A stretch of 64,000 bases of DNA. Origin: Cupriavidus sp. UYMMa02A. GTDB lineage: Bacteria; Pseudomonadota; Gammaproteobacteria; Burkholderiales; Burkholderiaceae. The stretch spans positions 1-64,000 of the forward strand of contig LRMT01000011.1 of NCBI GenBank assembly GCA_001725945.1, read 5' to 3'. How positions within the stretch are numbered: the stretch's first letter is position 1; the number at the start of each line of letters is the position of its first letter. The notes under the pieces were generated by a model. It was not told where the DNA came from. It searched no databases and saw nothing but the letters and a program-made list of their open reading frames with translations. This document shows, one piece after another, positions 1 to 8,359 of this stretch. The position numbers were made by a program, and so were the translations under genes.

Positions 1-160
1 CGCGCGCCAGCCGATGGCGGCCTGGCCGCCCAGGCGCGCGGCCAGGCCGGCCTTGATCCGTTCGCGCGTGCGCGGGCGCCAGGCGGGGATGCCACCGATA
101 CCGCGCATCCCAGCACGATCAGCGGGACCAGCAGGGTTCGACGGCGTGGTAGAGGCTCAT
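1..160 (-). CDS. Small membrane protein downstream of feoB (partial, frameshifted)
   Basis: The minus-strand ATG at 160 begins MSLYHAVE only 4 bases after the feoB stop, so this is probably the last gene of the feo operon. A frame change after about eight codons leads into a hydrophobic stretch (LLVPLIVLGCAV), and another leads into a basic segment (RTRERIKAGLAARLGG) that runs off the window edge. Together they suggest a short single-helix inner-membrane protein with a positively charged cytoplasmic tail. I recognise no catalytic motif and assign no function. The breaks match the one-base losses seen throughout the window. Confidence 0.45.
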
Positions 161-164
161 GGCG

Positions 165-2016
165 TCAACTGAACATCAGGGCGACGCGGTAGGTGATGAA
201 CGCGGCCAGGTAACCCAGGCCGGCCAGGTAGGCGGCCGAGGCCGCCATCACCTTCCACGAGTTGGTCTCGCGGCGGATCACTGCCAGCGTGGAAATGCAC
301 TGCGGCGCGAACACATACCAGGCCAGCAGCGCCCAGCGCCGTGGCCAGCGACCACTGCTGCGCGATCATCGGGGCGAGTTGCGCCGTCACCGCGTCTTCG
401 CTGCCCGACAGCGCGTAAACCGTCGCCAGCGCGCCTACGGCCACCTCGCGCGCGGCCAGGCCCGGCACCAGCGCAATGCAGATCTGCCAGTTGAAGCCGA
501 CCGGCGCGAACACATGCTCCAACGCCTTGCCGATCATGCCGGCGAAGCTGTAGTCGATGGCGGGCGCCGTGGCGCCTTCCGGCGGCGCCGGGAACGTGGC
601 CAGGAACCACAGCAGCACGGTCAGCGCCAGGATCACCTTGCGACCCGTGCCAGGAAGATACGGGCACGCTCCCACAGCCCCAGCGCCACATCGCGCGGTT
701 GGGGATGCGGTACGACGGCAGTTCCATCAGCAGCGGATGGTCGGTGCGGTCGCGGCGGAAATACTTGAGCGCGTAGGCCACCGCCAGCGCGCTGACAATG
801 CCCGCCACGTACAGCGCGAACAGCACCAGCCCCTGCAGGTTGAACAGGCCCATCACCGTGCGCTCGGGAATGAAGGCGCGATCAGCAGCGCATAGACCGG
901 CAGGCGTGCCGAGCAGGTCATCAGCGGCGCCACCAGGATGGTGGTCAGCCGGTCGCGCGGATCCTGGATGGTACGCGTGGCCATGATGCCGGGAATCGCG
1001 CACGCGAAGCTCGACAGCAGCGGGATGAACGAGCGCCCCGACAGTCCCGCGCCCATCATGAGGCGGTCCAGCAGGAAGGCCGCGCGCGGCAGGTAGCCGG
1101 ACTCCTCGAGCGTCAGGATGAACAGGAACAGGATCAGGATCTGCGGCAGGAACACCACCACGCTGCCCAGGCCCGCGATCAGGCCATCGACGAGCAGGCT
1201 CTTGAGCATGCCGTCCGGCAGGTGCGTGCCGACGATTTCGCCGAACCAGTGCACGCCGCCTTCGAGTCCGTCCATAAGCGGCGCGGCCCACGAGAACACT
1301 GCCTGGAACATCAGGAACAGCAGCACGGCCAGCAACACCAGGCCCAGGACCGGATGCAGCACGATGCGATCCAGGCGGTCATCCAGCGCCGCCGTGCGCG
1401 CGGGCATGGTCACCGCTGCGTCCAGCAGCCGATTGACCTCCGCATGCACCTCCAGGTCGTTGGCCTGCGCGAGGGCCGGCGGCGCGGGGGGCAGGGTGCC
1501 GTCAAGCACATTGAGCAGTGCCGCCGCGCCTTCGCGCTTGATTGCCACGGTCTGCACGACCGGCACGCCGAGCGCCGCCGCGAGCTTGTCGCGGTCGATA
1601 TGGATGCCGCGCTTGGCCGCCGCATCGCTCATATTGAGCACCACCACCATGGGCAGTCCCAGGCGGCGCAGCTCCAGCACGAAGCGCAGGTGCAGGCGCA
1701 GGTTGGTCGCGTCGACCACCGAGACCAGCAGGTCGGGCGTCGGCTCGCCGGGGCGCTTGCCCATGCAGATGTCGCGCGTGATGGCTTCGTCGAGGCTGGC
1801 CGCGTGCAGGCTGTACGCGCCCGGCAGGTCCAGGATGCGGATCTGCCGGCCCGCCGGCGACACGAAGAAGCCTTCCTTGCGTTCGACCGTGACGCCGGCG
1901 TAGTTCGCCACCTTCTGGCGGCTGCCGGTCAGGCGGTTGAACAACGCGGTCTTGCCGCAATTGGGATTGCCCACCAGCGCAATATGCAAGGCGGAGGTAG
2001 AAGGAGCTGACGACAT
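165..2016 (-). CDS. feoB: Ferrous iron transport protein B (frameshifted)
   Basis: FeoB is the GTPase-coupled inner-membrane permease for Fe2+. The N-terminal G domain is clear: GNPNCGKT (residues 16-23), VTVERKEG (switch I), DLPGAYSL (G3) and NMSD (G4). The permease half follows, with the typical segments ESGYLPRAAFLLDR, GLSGRSFIPLLSSFACAIPGIMATRTI, VPGLAAREV and the C-terminal TLAVIRRET. The reading frame changes at about 880, 675, 655 and 330; joining the frames gives about 617 residues, normal for the family. At least three breaks are explained by loss of one G or C from a short run. The start at 2016 gives MSSAPSTSALHIALVGN. feoA lies 13 bases upstream, so the two genes are co-transcribed and probably Fur-controlled. 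Confidence 0.93.
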
Positions 2017-2029
2017 ATTCGGGGAGAAC

Positions 2030-2347
2030 TCAGGCGGTGCGTTTGGCCGCCATGGAATCAGGCTGGCTGGCGGCCTCGCTGGCCGACGCAATGCTGGTAA
2101 CGGTAGCGCTGATGACTTCGACGCCAATGCGCGCCGCCTCGGAGCGGCGCAGGGCAAAGCGCGTGAAGCCGACCTGGGCGACGAGCGGATCCATGCCGAA
2201 GGGGCCGAAGGCGATCACCTGCACCGGTTCGCCCGGAACGAAGCCCAGTTCGCGCAGCCGGCGTGCGACCGGATCGCCCGGCGTGGCATCGTCCACCGAT
2301 TGCACAACGGCGGACGTGCGCCGTGGAAGTTCAGACAACCGCATCAT
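2030..2347 (-). CDS. feoA: Ferrous iron transport protein A
   Basis: Small cytosolic SH3-like FeoA protein (105 residues) that assists FeoB. Recognisable features are the N-terminal MMRLSELPRR, the central RRLRELGFVPGEPVQVIAFGPFG and the following GFTRFALRRSEA, which is the usual FeoA core. The frame is intact. The start is one of two adjacent ATG codons (2347 or 2344). A Fur box lies about 63 bases upstream, and feoB follows after 13 bases. The C-terminal tail (ISATVTSIASASEAASQ...) is longer than in enteric FeoA, which is common in beta-proteobacteria. Confidence 0.9.
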   Translation of the reverse strand: MMRLSELPRRTSAVVQSVDDATPGDPVARRLRELGFVPGEPVQVIAFGPFGMDPLVAQVGFTRFALRRSEAARIGVEVISATVTSIASASEAASQPDSMAAKRTA

Positions 2348-2409
2348 GCTTCCAGTCCGAAGGCGCGGAGTGTCGCCGCGCGGACGGCGCGATCCCGCCA
2401 GGGTGGGTA

Positions 2410-2428
2410 AATGAAAATCGTTTTCATT
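2410..2428. promoter_or_regulatory. Fur box upstream of feoA
   Basis: The 19-mer AATGAAAATCGTTTTCATT is a perfect inverted repeat with 8-base arms and a 3-base centre. It closely follows the classical 19-bp Fur consensus of inverted NATnATnAT hexamers. Its position 63 bases upstream of feoA fits iron-dependent repression of feoAB. Confidence 0.85.
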
Positions 2429-2738
2429 GTATCTCAATTGGGCCGGAGTGTCGGCCCAAGGGTGCCAGGCGAGCCCCGGCGTTGGGGCGTAACGATACGC
2501 GATCCGGGGTGACGGCGCCTGTCCGCCAGCGCTCCCAACCGAAGGGCCCCTGCGCGCAGCTCCCGACGGACTCCGCACATCCCCGTAAAGCTTGGTGTTT
2601 TCACCTACCTCAAAAGGCTTGGCGAGCGCTGTCCGCATGCGCTACGATTCGATCAAATAAAAGATCAATGTAATTATTTATCTGAAGTGCGCAAGGCAGC
2701 GCATGCAGGAAGGAGTCAGCCCCCCATGTACCCACAAG
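2429..2738. other. Intergenic stretch between feoA and the marR gene
   Basis: About 310 bases between the Fur box and the end of the minus-strand marR gene. I see no convincing coding frame, RNA gene or terminator. An AT-rich patch lies at 2650-2690. Confidence 0.5.
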
Positions 2739-3301
2739 TTAATTGTCGTCAACGGCGGCGGTGAAAGGTGGCGATTTCGCGCGTCGCGGATTCGTAAACT
2801 TTTTCCAGCTGCTCCAGTCGCCCTGTGATATTGCCGGCCCCGGATTTGACGTCAATTCCGAGCGCGCTGATTCCAGGAATACATCGCTGCGCAGCTTGGC
2901 GAAATCCTCGCACACGCGAACACCCTGTTCCGTGGTTATGTAATAAATGCCGGTGCGGGCCGTTCCGTATTTATCGATCAGGCCGCCTTGAGCAGCTTGC
3001 GCAGGTCGTACTGGATATTTGGAATATCCTGGCGGTTGGTCATTTGCGCCAGATCGCGAATCGTCTTTGGGCGGTCGTGCATCCGGATAATGTGCAGCAG
3101 AGTATTTTCCTGGCCGCTCAGGGTAATGCCCGTTACCGCCGCCAGGCACTCGGACTGCCAGCGCAAAAAGGACTGATAGGCCCGCATCATCGCATATTCG
3201 AGATCCGTGATCTCGACACCGAAGTCGTCCGTGGCCAGGTGCCAGCGGTGCTGCAGCGCGGCGCGGTCGGATTTTTCGGATTCCTGCTCGGGTTTGGTCA
3301 T
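2739..3301 (-). CDS. MarR-like winged-helix regulator (frameshifted)
   Basis: The first part, from the ATG at 3301 (MTKPEQESEKSDRAALQHRWH...), carries a MarR-type helix-turn-helix: ITLSGQENTLLHIIRMH, then KTIRDLAQMTNRQDIPNIQYDLRKLLKA. The frame then shifts near 2985, where GCGGGC has apparently become GCGGC, and continues as GLIDKYGTARTGIYYITTEQGVRVCEDFAKLRSDVF, the beta-wing and dimerisation helix. Joined length is about 187 residues. The gene is divergent from the monooxygenase at 3413, so it probably represses the catabolic genes. A short inverted repeat, TGAAATTTTCA at 3330-3340, lies in the shared promoter region and is a weak candidate operator. The aromatic ligand is not visible from sequence. 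Confidence 0.75.
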
Positions 3302-3412
3302 TGTCAGGTAAGCGCCGGAATAAGGCGCATGAAATTTTCAAGCGATCTGATTGCCGCGTCATTTTCTGGAAGCGGCGTGCGATTTACAAATTTTACTTTG
3401 CTGGAGACAGGC

Positions 3413-4528
3413 ATGAGAAAAATTCTGAACACGAAGGACTTCGTCCTTGGAACGTTTGCGACGAACTGCTCGGGCGGGATGTCGGTGACGAAGGTCGGCG
3501 AGCGCTGGGACAACTCGTGGGAGAACAACGCGAAGCTGGCGCAGATGCTGGACGAGGCGGGGATTGATTTCATGCTGCCGATCGCGCGCTGGATCGGCTA
3601 CGGCGGCGAGACGGATTTCCACGGCTCGGTGCTGGAGACGACGACATGGGCGGCGGCGCTGCTGGCGCAGACCAAGAACCTGACCGTGTTCGCGACGATC
3701 CACACGGCGTGCAACCACCCGGCGGTGGTCGCGAAGCAAATTGCGACGCTGGACCAGATCGGCCAGGGCCGCGCCGGCCTGAACATCGTGGCGGGCTGGA
3801 ACCGTCCCGAGTACGAGGCCATGGGCCAGGAACTGGCGGTCGGCCACGACCAGCGCTATGCATTTGCGGGCGAATGGTTCGACGTGGTCAAGCAGATCTG
3901 GGAGCGCGACGGGGCGTTCAACTACGAGGGCGCGAACTTCAAGTTGAAGGGCATCTATGGCCTGCCCAAGCCGTGGAACGGCGAACGCCCGCCGATCCTG
4001 AACGCGGCAGGCTCGGGCGAAGGCCGCGAGTTCGCGATCCAGAACGCGAACTTCCTGTTCACGCCGGCGATCGACCTGGCGCGCTCGAAGGTGGAAGTGG
4101 CCGACCTGAAGGCCAAGGCGAAGGAAGCGAACAAGCCCGTGAACGTGCTGACGTTCTCGCACGTGGTGTGCCGCCCGACCGAGCAGGAAGCGCGCGACTA
4201 CCTGCGCCACTTCGCGCAGGACAACGCGGATTGGGCGGCGGTGGACAACCTCGTGGCGCTGCAGTTCGCCAACGCGCAATCGTTTCCGCACGACCTGCTG
4301 GCCCTGATCCGCGACCGCATGGCAGCGGGCCACGGCGGCTTCCCGCTGGTAGGCACGCCGGAGCAGGTGGCCGACGGTATCTGCGCGCTGGCCGAAGCGG
4401 GCTTCAAGGGCACGACGCTCTCGTTCGTGGACTATGTGAAGGAGTTCCCGTACTTCCGCGACACGGTGCTGCCGATCCTGGAGGCACGCGGGTTGCGCAA
4501 GCCCGGTGGATCGAAGAATGGGAACTGA
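3413..4528 (+). CDS. LLM-class flavin-dependent monooxygenase
   Basis: A 371-residue member of the luciferase-like (LLM) TIM-barrel flavin monooxygenases, the larger part of a two-component system that uses reduced FMN. Family hallmarks are FMLPIARWIGYGG, TIHTACNHPAVVAKQIATLDQIGQGRAGLNIVAGWNRPEYEAMG and the late VGTPEQVADGICALAEAGFKGTTLSFVDYV. The overall look is that of the RutA/pyrimidine and alkanesulfonate group. The start at 3413 has a GGAGAC ribosome site and yields MRKILNTKDFV. The flavin reductase overlaps its 3' end, so the pair should form one system. Given the isatin hydrolase two genes on, hydroxylation of an indole ring, for example indole-3-acetate, is the inferred role. The substrate is not shown by the sequence. 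Confidence 0.85.
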   Translation: MRKILNTKDFVLGTFATNCSGGMSVTKVGERWDNSWENNAKLAQMLDEAGIDFMLPIARWIGYGGETDFHGSVLETTTWAAALLAQTKNLTVFATIHTACNHPAVVAKQIATLDQIGQGRAGLNIVAGWNRPEYEAMGQELAVGHDQRYAFAGEWFDVVKQIWERDGAFNYEGANFKLKGIYGLPKPWNGERPPILNAAGSGEGREFAIQNANFLFTPAIDLARSKVEVADLKAKAKEANKPVNVLTFSHVVCRPTEQEARDYLRHFAQDNADWAAVDNLVALQFANAQSFPHDLLALIRDRMAAGHGGFPLVGTPEQVADGICALAEAGFKGTTLSFVDYVKEFPYFRDTVLPILEARGLRKPGGSKNGN

Positions 4529-5060
4529 CAAGATGCCGGCGGCGCTGGAAATGCTGCAGCAATCGTTCAAGCAGGCGATGCGCGGCTTCGCCGGTGCAGT
4601 GAGCGTAGTGACGGTGGCGGACCCGCTGGACGAGCGTGAGCGCAGTGGTTTCACGGCGACCTCGGTGTCCTCCTTCTCGACGACACCGCCGATGGTGGTG
4701 GCGTCGATGAAGGCGACGAGTTCGTCAGCGGAACTGATGCAGCGTACCCGCCGCTTCGGTGTGAACCTGCTGCGCGAAGGGCAACAGGCGATTGCCCAGC
4801 GCTTCACCGGCTTCGGTGGCGAAGCCGGCGTCGAGCGCTACGGCAGCGATGCCTGGACGCAATTGCTCGCAGACGGCGCGCCGGTGCTGGCCGATGCGGT
4901 GGTGGCGATGGACTGCGAAGTGGACGAGTTGCTGGAGCGTCATGGCCACTACCTGATCATCGGCCGCGTGCGCGAGATCCGCGTCGCGCAGGAGGCACCT
5001 GCGCCGCTACTGTACTGGCAAGGCCGCTACACGCGACTGGCCGAAAACCGCGCCTGCTAA
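4518..5060 (+). CDS. Flavin reductase (partner of the LLM monooxygenase)
   Basis: An NADH:flavin reductase of the HpaC/DIM6-NTAB flavin-binding fold, about 180 residues. Typical segments are the early FKQAMRGFAGAVSVVTV, GFTATSVSSFSTTPPMVVASM (flavin-binding loop), FGVNLLREGQQAIAQRF and the terminal LLYWQGRYTRL. It would supply reduced flavin to the preceding monooxygenase. The ATG at 4518 overlaps the previous stop (4526-4528), which suggests translational coupling. An ATG at 4533 is an alternative start. The frame is intact. Confidence 0.88.
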   Translation: MGTDKMPAALEMLQQSFKQAMRGFAGAVSVVTVADPLDERERSGFTATSVSSFSTTPPMVVASMKATSSSAELMQRTRRFGVNLLREGQQAIAQRFTGFGGEAGVERYGSDAWTQLLADGAPVLADAVVAMDCEVDELLERHGHYLIIGRVREIRVAQEAPAPLLYWQGRYTRLAENRAC

Positions 5061-5091
5061 TCGCAGTGCGTTTACCGCACGCCCCATGTTC

Positions 5092-5140
5092 CTCCCCTCT
5101 CCCGCCTGCGGGAGACGGGCCGGGGGGTGAGGGCCAGCGC
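5092..5140. repeat. REP-like CCCTCTCCCG hairpin repeat, copy 1
   Basis: An imperfect hairpin, CTCTCCCGCCTGCGGGAGA, followed by a G-rich tail ending GGTGAGGG. It belongs to the same family as the longer copies at 23563-23672 and 32086-32206. It sits in the 139-base gap between the flavin reductase and the cyclase gene. Confidence 0.75.
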
Positions 5141-5199
5141 GTCAACGAAGCAAGGCGCCAAGCCTTCCCTCCACCCCCACCAACGACACGGAAGACACC

Positions 5200-5985
5200 A
5201 TGAGTCAAAGCCTCACACAACTGGCCACCGACCTCGCCAGCGGTCAAATCAAGGTCGTAGACCTGACCCAAACCTTGAGCCCCGACTTCCCCGCCCTGGT
5301 CTTGCCTCCCGAGTTCGGCCAGGTCTGGGCCTTCAAGATGGAACGCATCAGCCAATACGACGAGCAAGGCCCCGGCTGGTACTGGAACAACTTCTCCTGC
5401 GGTGAACACACCGGCACGCACTTCGACGCACCGGTGCACTGGATCAGCGGCAAGGACCATGCCCACAACTCGGTCGACACGATCGAAGCGAAGCACTTCA
5501 TCGCTCCGGCGGTCGTGATCGACGCGAGCGGCCCCGTAGCCGAAGACCCCGACTGGACCCTGACCGTGCCCTACCTGCAGGCATGGGAAGCGAAGCACGG
5601 CCAGGTCCCCGCCGGTGCATGGGTGCTGCTGCGCACGGACTGGAGCAAGAAGACCGACCCGCAGGAATTCCTCGGCCTGCGCGAAGACGGTGCCCACACG
5701 CCGGGCCCGACGCAGGAAGCCGTCGAATGGCTGATCCAGGAACGCAACGTCCACGGCTTTGGCGTAGAGACCATCAACACCGACGCAGGTCAATCGTACG
5801 CCTGGCCGGTGCCATATCCCTGCCACACGCTGATGCATGGCGCCAACAAATACGGCCTGCAGTGCCTGAAGAACCTGGACCAGCTCCCAGCCACGGGCGC
5901 TGTCATTGTCGCCGCTCCGCTGAAGATCCAGAACGGCTCCGGCAGCCCGCTGCGCGTGCTGGCGCTGGTGACGGACGCGATCTGA
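5200..5985 (+). CDS. Cyclase-family metal hydrolase, probable isatin hydrolase
   Basis: A 261-residue protein of the cyclase/kynurenine-formamidase-like family. The metal site HTGTHFDAPVH is visible (H70, H74, D76, H80). Other conserved parts are VVDLTQTLSPDFP, WYWNNFSCGEH, WVLLRTDWSKK, HTPGPTQEAVEWLI, GFGVETINTDAGQ and GSGSPLRVLALV. The extended WYWNN-SCGEH signature and the C-terminus resemble the Mn2+-dependent isatin hydrolases described from Labrenzia and Bradyrhizobium. Those open the lactam of isatin to isatinate (2-aminophenylglyoxylate). That product is a 2-oxoacid, which suits the 2-oxoacid:ferredoxin oxidoreductase encoded next. Kynurenine formamidase is the main alternative, but no other kynurenine gene is present. 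Confidence 0.8.
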   Translation: MSQSLTQLATDLASGQIKVVDLTQTLSPDFPALVLPPEFGQVWAFKMERISQYDEQGPGWYWNNFSCGEHTGTHFDAPVHWISGKDHAHNSVDTIEAKHFIAPAVVIDASGPVAEDPDWTLTVPYLQAWEAKHGQVPAGAWVLLRTDWSKKTDPQEFLGLREDGAHTPGPTQEAVEWLIQERNVHGFGVETINTDAGQSYAWPVPYPCHTLMHGANKYGLQCLKNLDQLPATGAVIVAAPLKIQNGSGSPLRVLALVTDAI

Positions 5986-6058
5986 CGACACCTTTTTCAG
6001 GGTTAACGCGAGGCCTGATACGAAATCCTTGTCGTCGCACTCCGTCCTAATCTATGAT

Positions 6059-6087
6059 TTTGGATATATTCAAATCTAAACTATAGT
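6059..6087 (+). promoter_or_regulatory. Promoter-like region with 16-bp near-palindrome upstream of the oxidoreductase genes
   Basis: TTTGGATATATTCAAA (6059-6074) is an inverted repeat with a single mismatched pair, a size and AT-richness typical of MarR operators. It overlaps a plausible sigma-70 promoter: TTGGAT at 6060, a 16-base spacer, and TATAGT at 6082-6087. This sits in the 159-base gap between the cyclase gene and the next operon, so the lower pathway may have its own regulated promoter. Confidence 0.5.
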
Positions 6088-6144
6088 GAGCCAGACGCGG
6101 CGCGGTGCGCCGGGCGGTTCCCCGAAAGTCCACAAGGAAAGGCC

Positions 6145-8342
6145 ATGGCAGAGCGGTCGTTGTCGAAGAAGTGAAGAAGCTGCGCCTCGGCGCTGGCGAA
6201 GTGTTCAGCGGCGAGGGCATCCTGGCGGTGACCAAGGCACTGCTGGAGTCGGGCGTGGCCTACGTGGCCGGCTACCAGGGCTCGCCGATCTCGCACCTGA
6301 TGGACGTGCTGGCCGACGCACAGGACATCCTGGCCGAGAACGGCATCCGCTTCGAGAACAGCGCGAGCGAAGCCACGGCAGCGGCATCGCTGGCCGCATC
6401 GGTGAACTACCCGCTGCGCGGCGCGGTGACCTTCAAGGCGACGGTCGGCACCAATGTCGCATCCGATGCGCTGGCCAACCTGGCTTCGGGCGGCGTGACC
6501 GGTGGCGCGCTGATCATCGTCGGCGAAGACTACGGCGAAGGCTCGTCGATCATGCAGGAGCGCAGCCACGCGTTCGCGATGAAGTCGCAGATGTGGCTGC
6601 TCGACCCGCGCCCGAACCTGCCGTGCATCGTGCAGGCCGTGAAAGATGGCTTCGATTTGTCCGAAGCGTCCAACACGCCGGTGATGCTGCAGCTACGCGT
6701 GCGCTCGTGCCACGTGCACGGCCAGTTCGTCGCGTCCGACAACCGCCGTTCCAAATTCTCGATCCAGGATGCGCTCGAGAACCCGACTCGCGACGTCAGC
6801 CGCATCGTGCTGCCCCCGGCGAGCTTCCTGCACGAGCACGAGAAGATCCAGCACCGCTGGCCCGCCGCCGTGAAGTTCATCGAGGAACGCCGGCTCAACG
6901 AGTTCTTCGACGGCGACGACGCCGGCAACTTCGCCGACGTCGGCATCGCGGTGCAGGGCGGCAGCTACAACACGCTGATCCGCGCGCTCGAGCAGCTCGG
7001 CCTGGCCGACGTGTTCGGCGAATCGAAGATTCCGCTGTACGTGATGAACGTTGCGTACCCGCTGATCGATGCCGAGTGGGAACGCTTCTGCGCCGACAAG
7101 CGAGCCGTGCTGGTGCTCGAAGAGGGGCAGCCCAACTTCATCGAGCAGAACGCAGCCAACATCCTGCGCATGGCCGGCACCACGGCTGCGCTGCACGGCA
7201 AGGACGTGCTGCCGCTGGCGGGCGAGTACAACACCGCCACGGTGCTCAAGGGCCTGCGCGCGTTCCTGGAGCAGTACGGCAAGATCGAACCGCTGCCCCA
7301 GCCCGCGCCCGTGCGCAAGGTGATCCCGCTCGTGCAGGCCACACCGGACCCGGTAGCCGCCGAAGTGCTGGAGCCGACCACGCTCGTCGACGAGAGCGTG
7401 CATGCGCGCCCGCCCGGCTTCTGCACCGGCTGCCCCGAGCGCCCGATCTTCACCGCGATGAAGCTGGTCGAGCGCGAGATCGGCGAACATCACGTGAGCG
7501 CCGACATCGGCTGCCACCTCTTTTCGATCCTGCCGCCGTTCAACCTCGGCAACACGACCATGGGCTACGGCCTCGGCAGCGCCAGCGCGGCGGCGCTCAA
7601 CGCGCCGGCCGGCAAGCGCGCGATCTCCGTGATGGGCGATGGTGGCTTCTGGCACAACGGCCTGACCAGCGGTATTGCCAACGCCGTGTTCAACAAGAGC
7701 GACAACCTGACCATCGTCGTCGACAACAGCTACACCTCGGCCACCGGCGGGCAGGACATCCTCTCGTCCACCGCGCACAACGACACGCGTAGCACCGGTC
7801 ACGCCATCGAGGACGCGATCAAGGGCGTCGGCGTCAAGTGGGTCCGCACGATCCGCCGCACCTACGATCTGAAGGCGATGAAGGCCACGCTCAAGGAAGC
7901 GCTGACCACCGGCGCCAAGGGCCCGAAGGTGCTGATCGCGCAGAGCGAATGCATGCTGAACAAGCAACGTCGCGAAAAGACGAAGGTGCGCAAGGCCATC
8001 GCCGATGGCGAGCGCGTCGTGCGCGAACGCTTCGGCGTTGACTCGGACACGTGCACTGGCGACCACTCGTGCATCCGCCTGTCCGGCTGCCCGTCGCTTT
8101 CCATCAAGCCCAACCCCGATGCGCTGCGTACCGACCCGGTGGCGTCCGTGCTCGACAGCTGCGTGGGCTGCGGCCTGTGCGGTGAAGTCTCGCATGCAGC
8201 CGTGCTGTGCCCGTCGTTCTACCGCGCGCAGATCGTCAGCAACCCGACCCGCTGGGACAAGCTGCGCCAGCGCCTGCGTGATGCCGTCATCGGCTTCCTG
8301 CAGCGGCGCGACGCCGTCCGCCGCGCGCGCTACGCACTCTGA
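6145..8342 (+). CDS. 2-oxoacid:ferredoxin oxidoreductase, TPP-binding subunit (IorA-like)
   Basis: About 733 residues, resembling the alpha subunit of indolepyruvate ferredoxin oxidoreductase. The N-terminal pyrimidine-binding domain carries EVFSGEGILAVTKALLESGV and SEATAAASLAASVNYPLRGAVTFKATVGTN. The TPP motif is near residue 497 (GDGGFWHNG, followed by NLTIVVDNSYTSATGGQD). A C-terminal ferredoxin domain has CTGDHSCIRLSGCPS and CVGCGLCGEVSHAAVLC. Such enzymes oxidatively decarboxylate aryl 2-oxoacids to acyl-CoA. The ATG at 6145 (MAERSLSKK) has an AAGGAAAGG ribosome site but reads into the main frame only if one A is missing near 6168; an in-frame GTG at 6171 is the alternative start. In this context isatinate to 2-aminobenzoyl-CoA is the inferred reaction. 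Confidence 0.85.
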
Positions 8343-8359
8343 ACCTGGAAGGCCTGAAC

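Noticed and set aside
165-2016. Calling feoB and other split genes pseudogenes
   Set aside because: Both sides of each break keep full family motifs and one-base repairs at short runs restore the expected lengths, which points to sequence error rather than decay.
6693-8195. Minus-strand open frame of 500 codons opposite the IorA-like gene
   Set aside because: Histidine- and arginine-rich shadow of a gene whose TPP and iron-sulfur motifs are clear on the plus strand.
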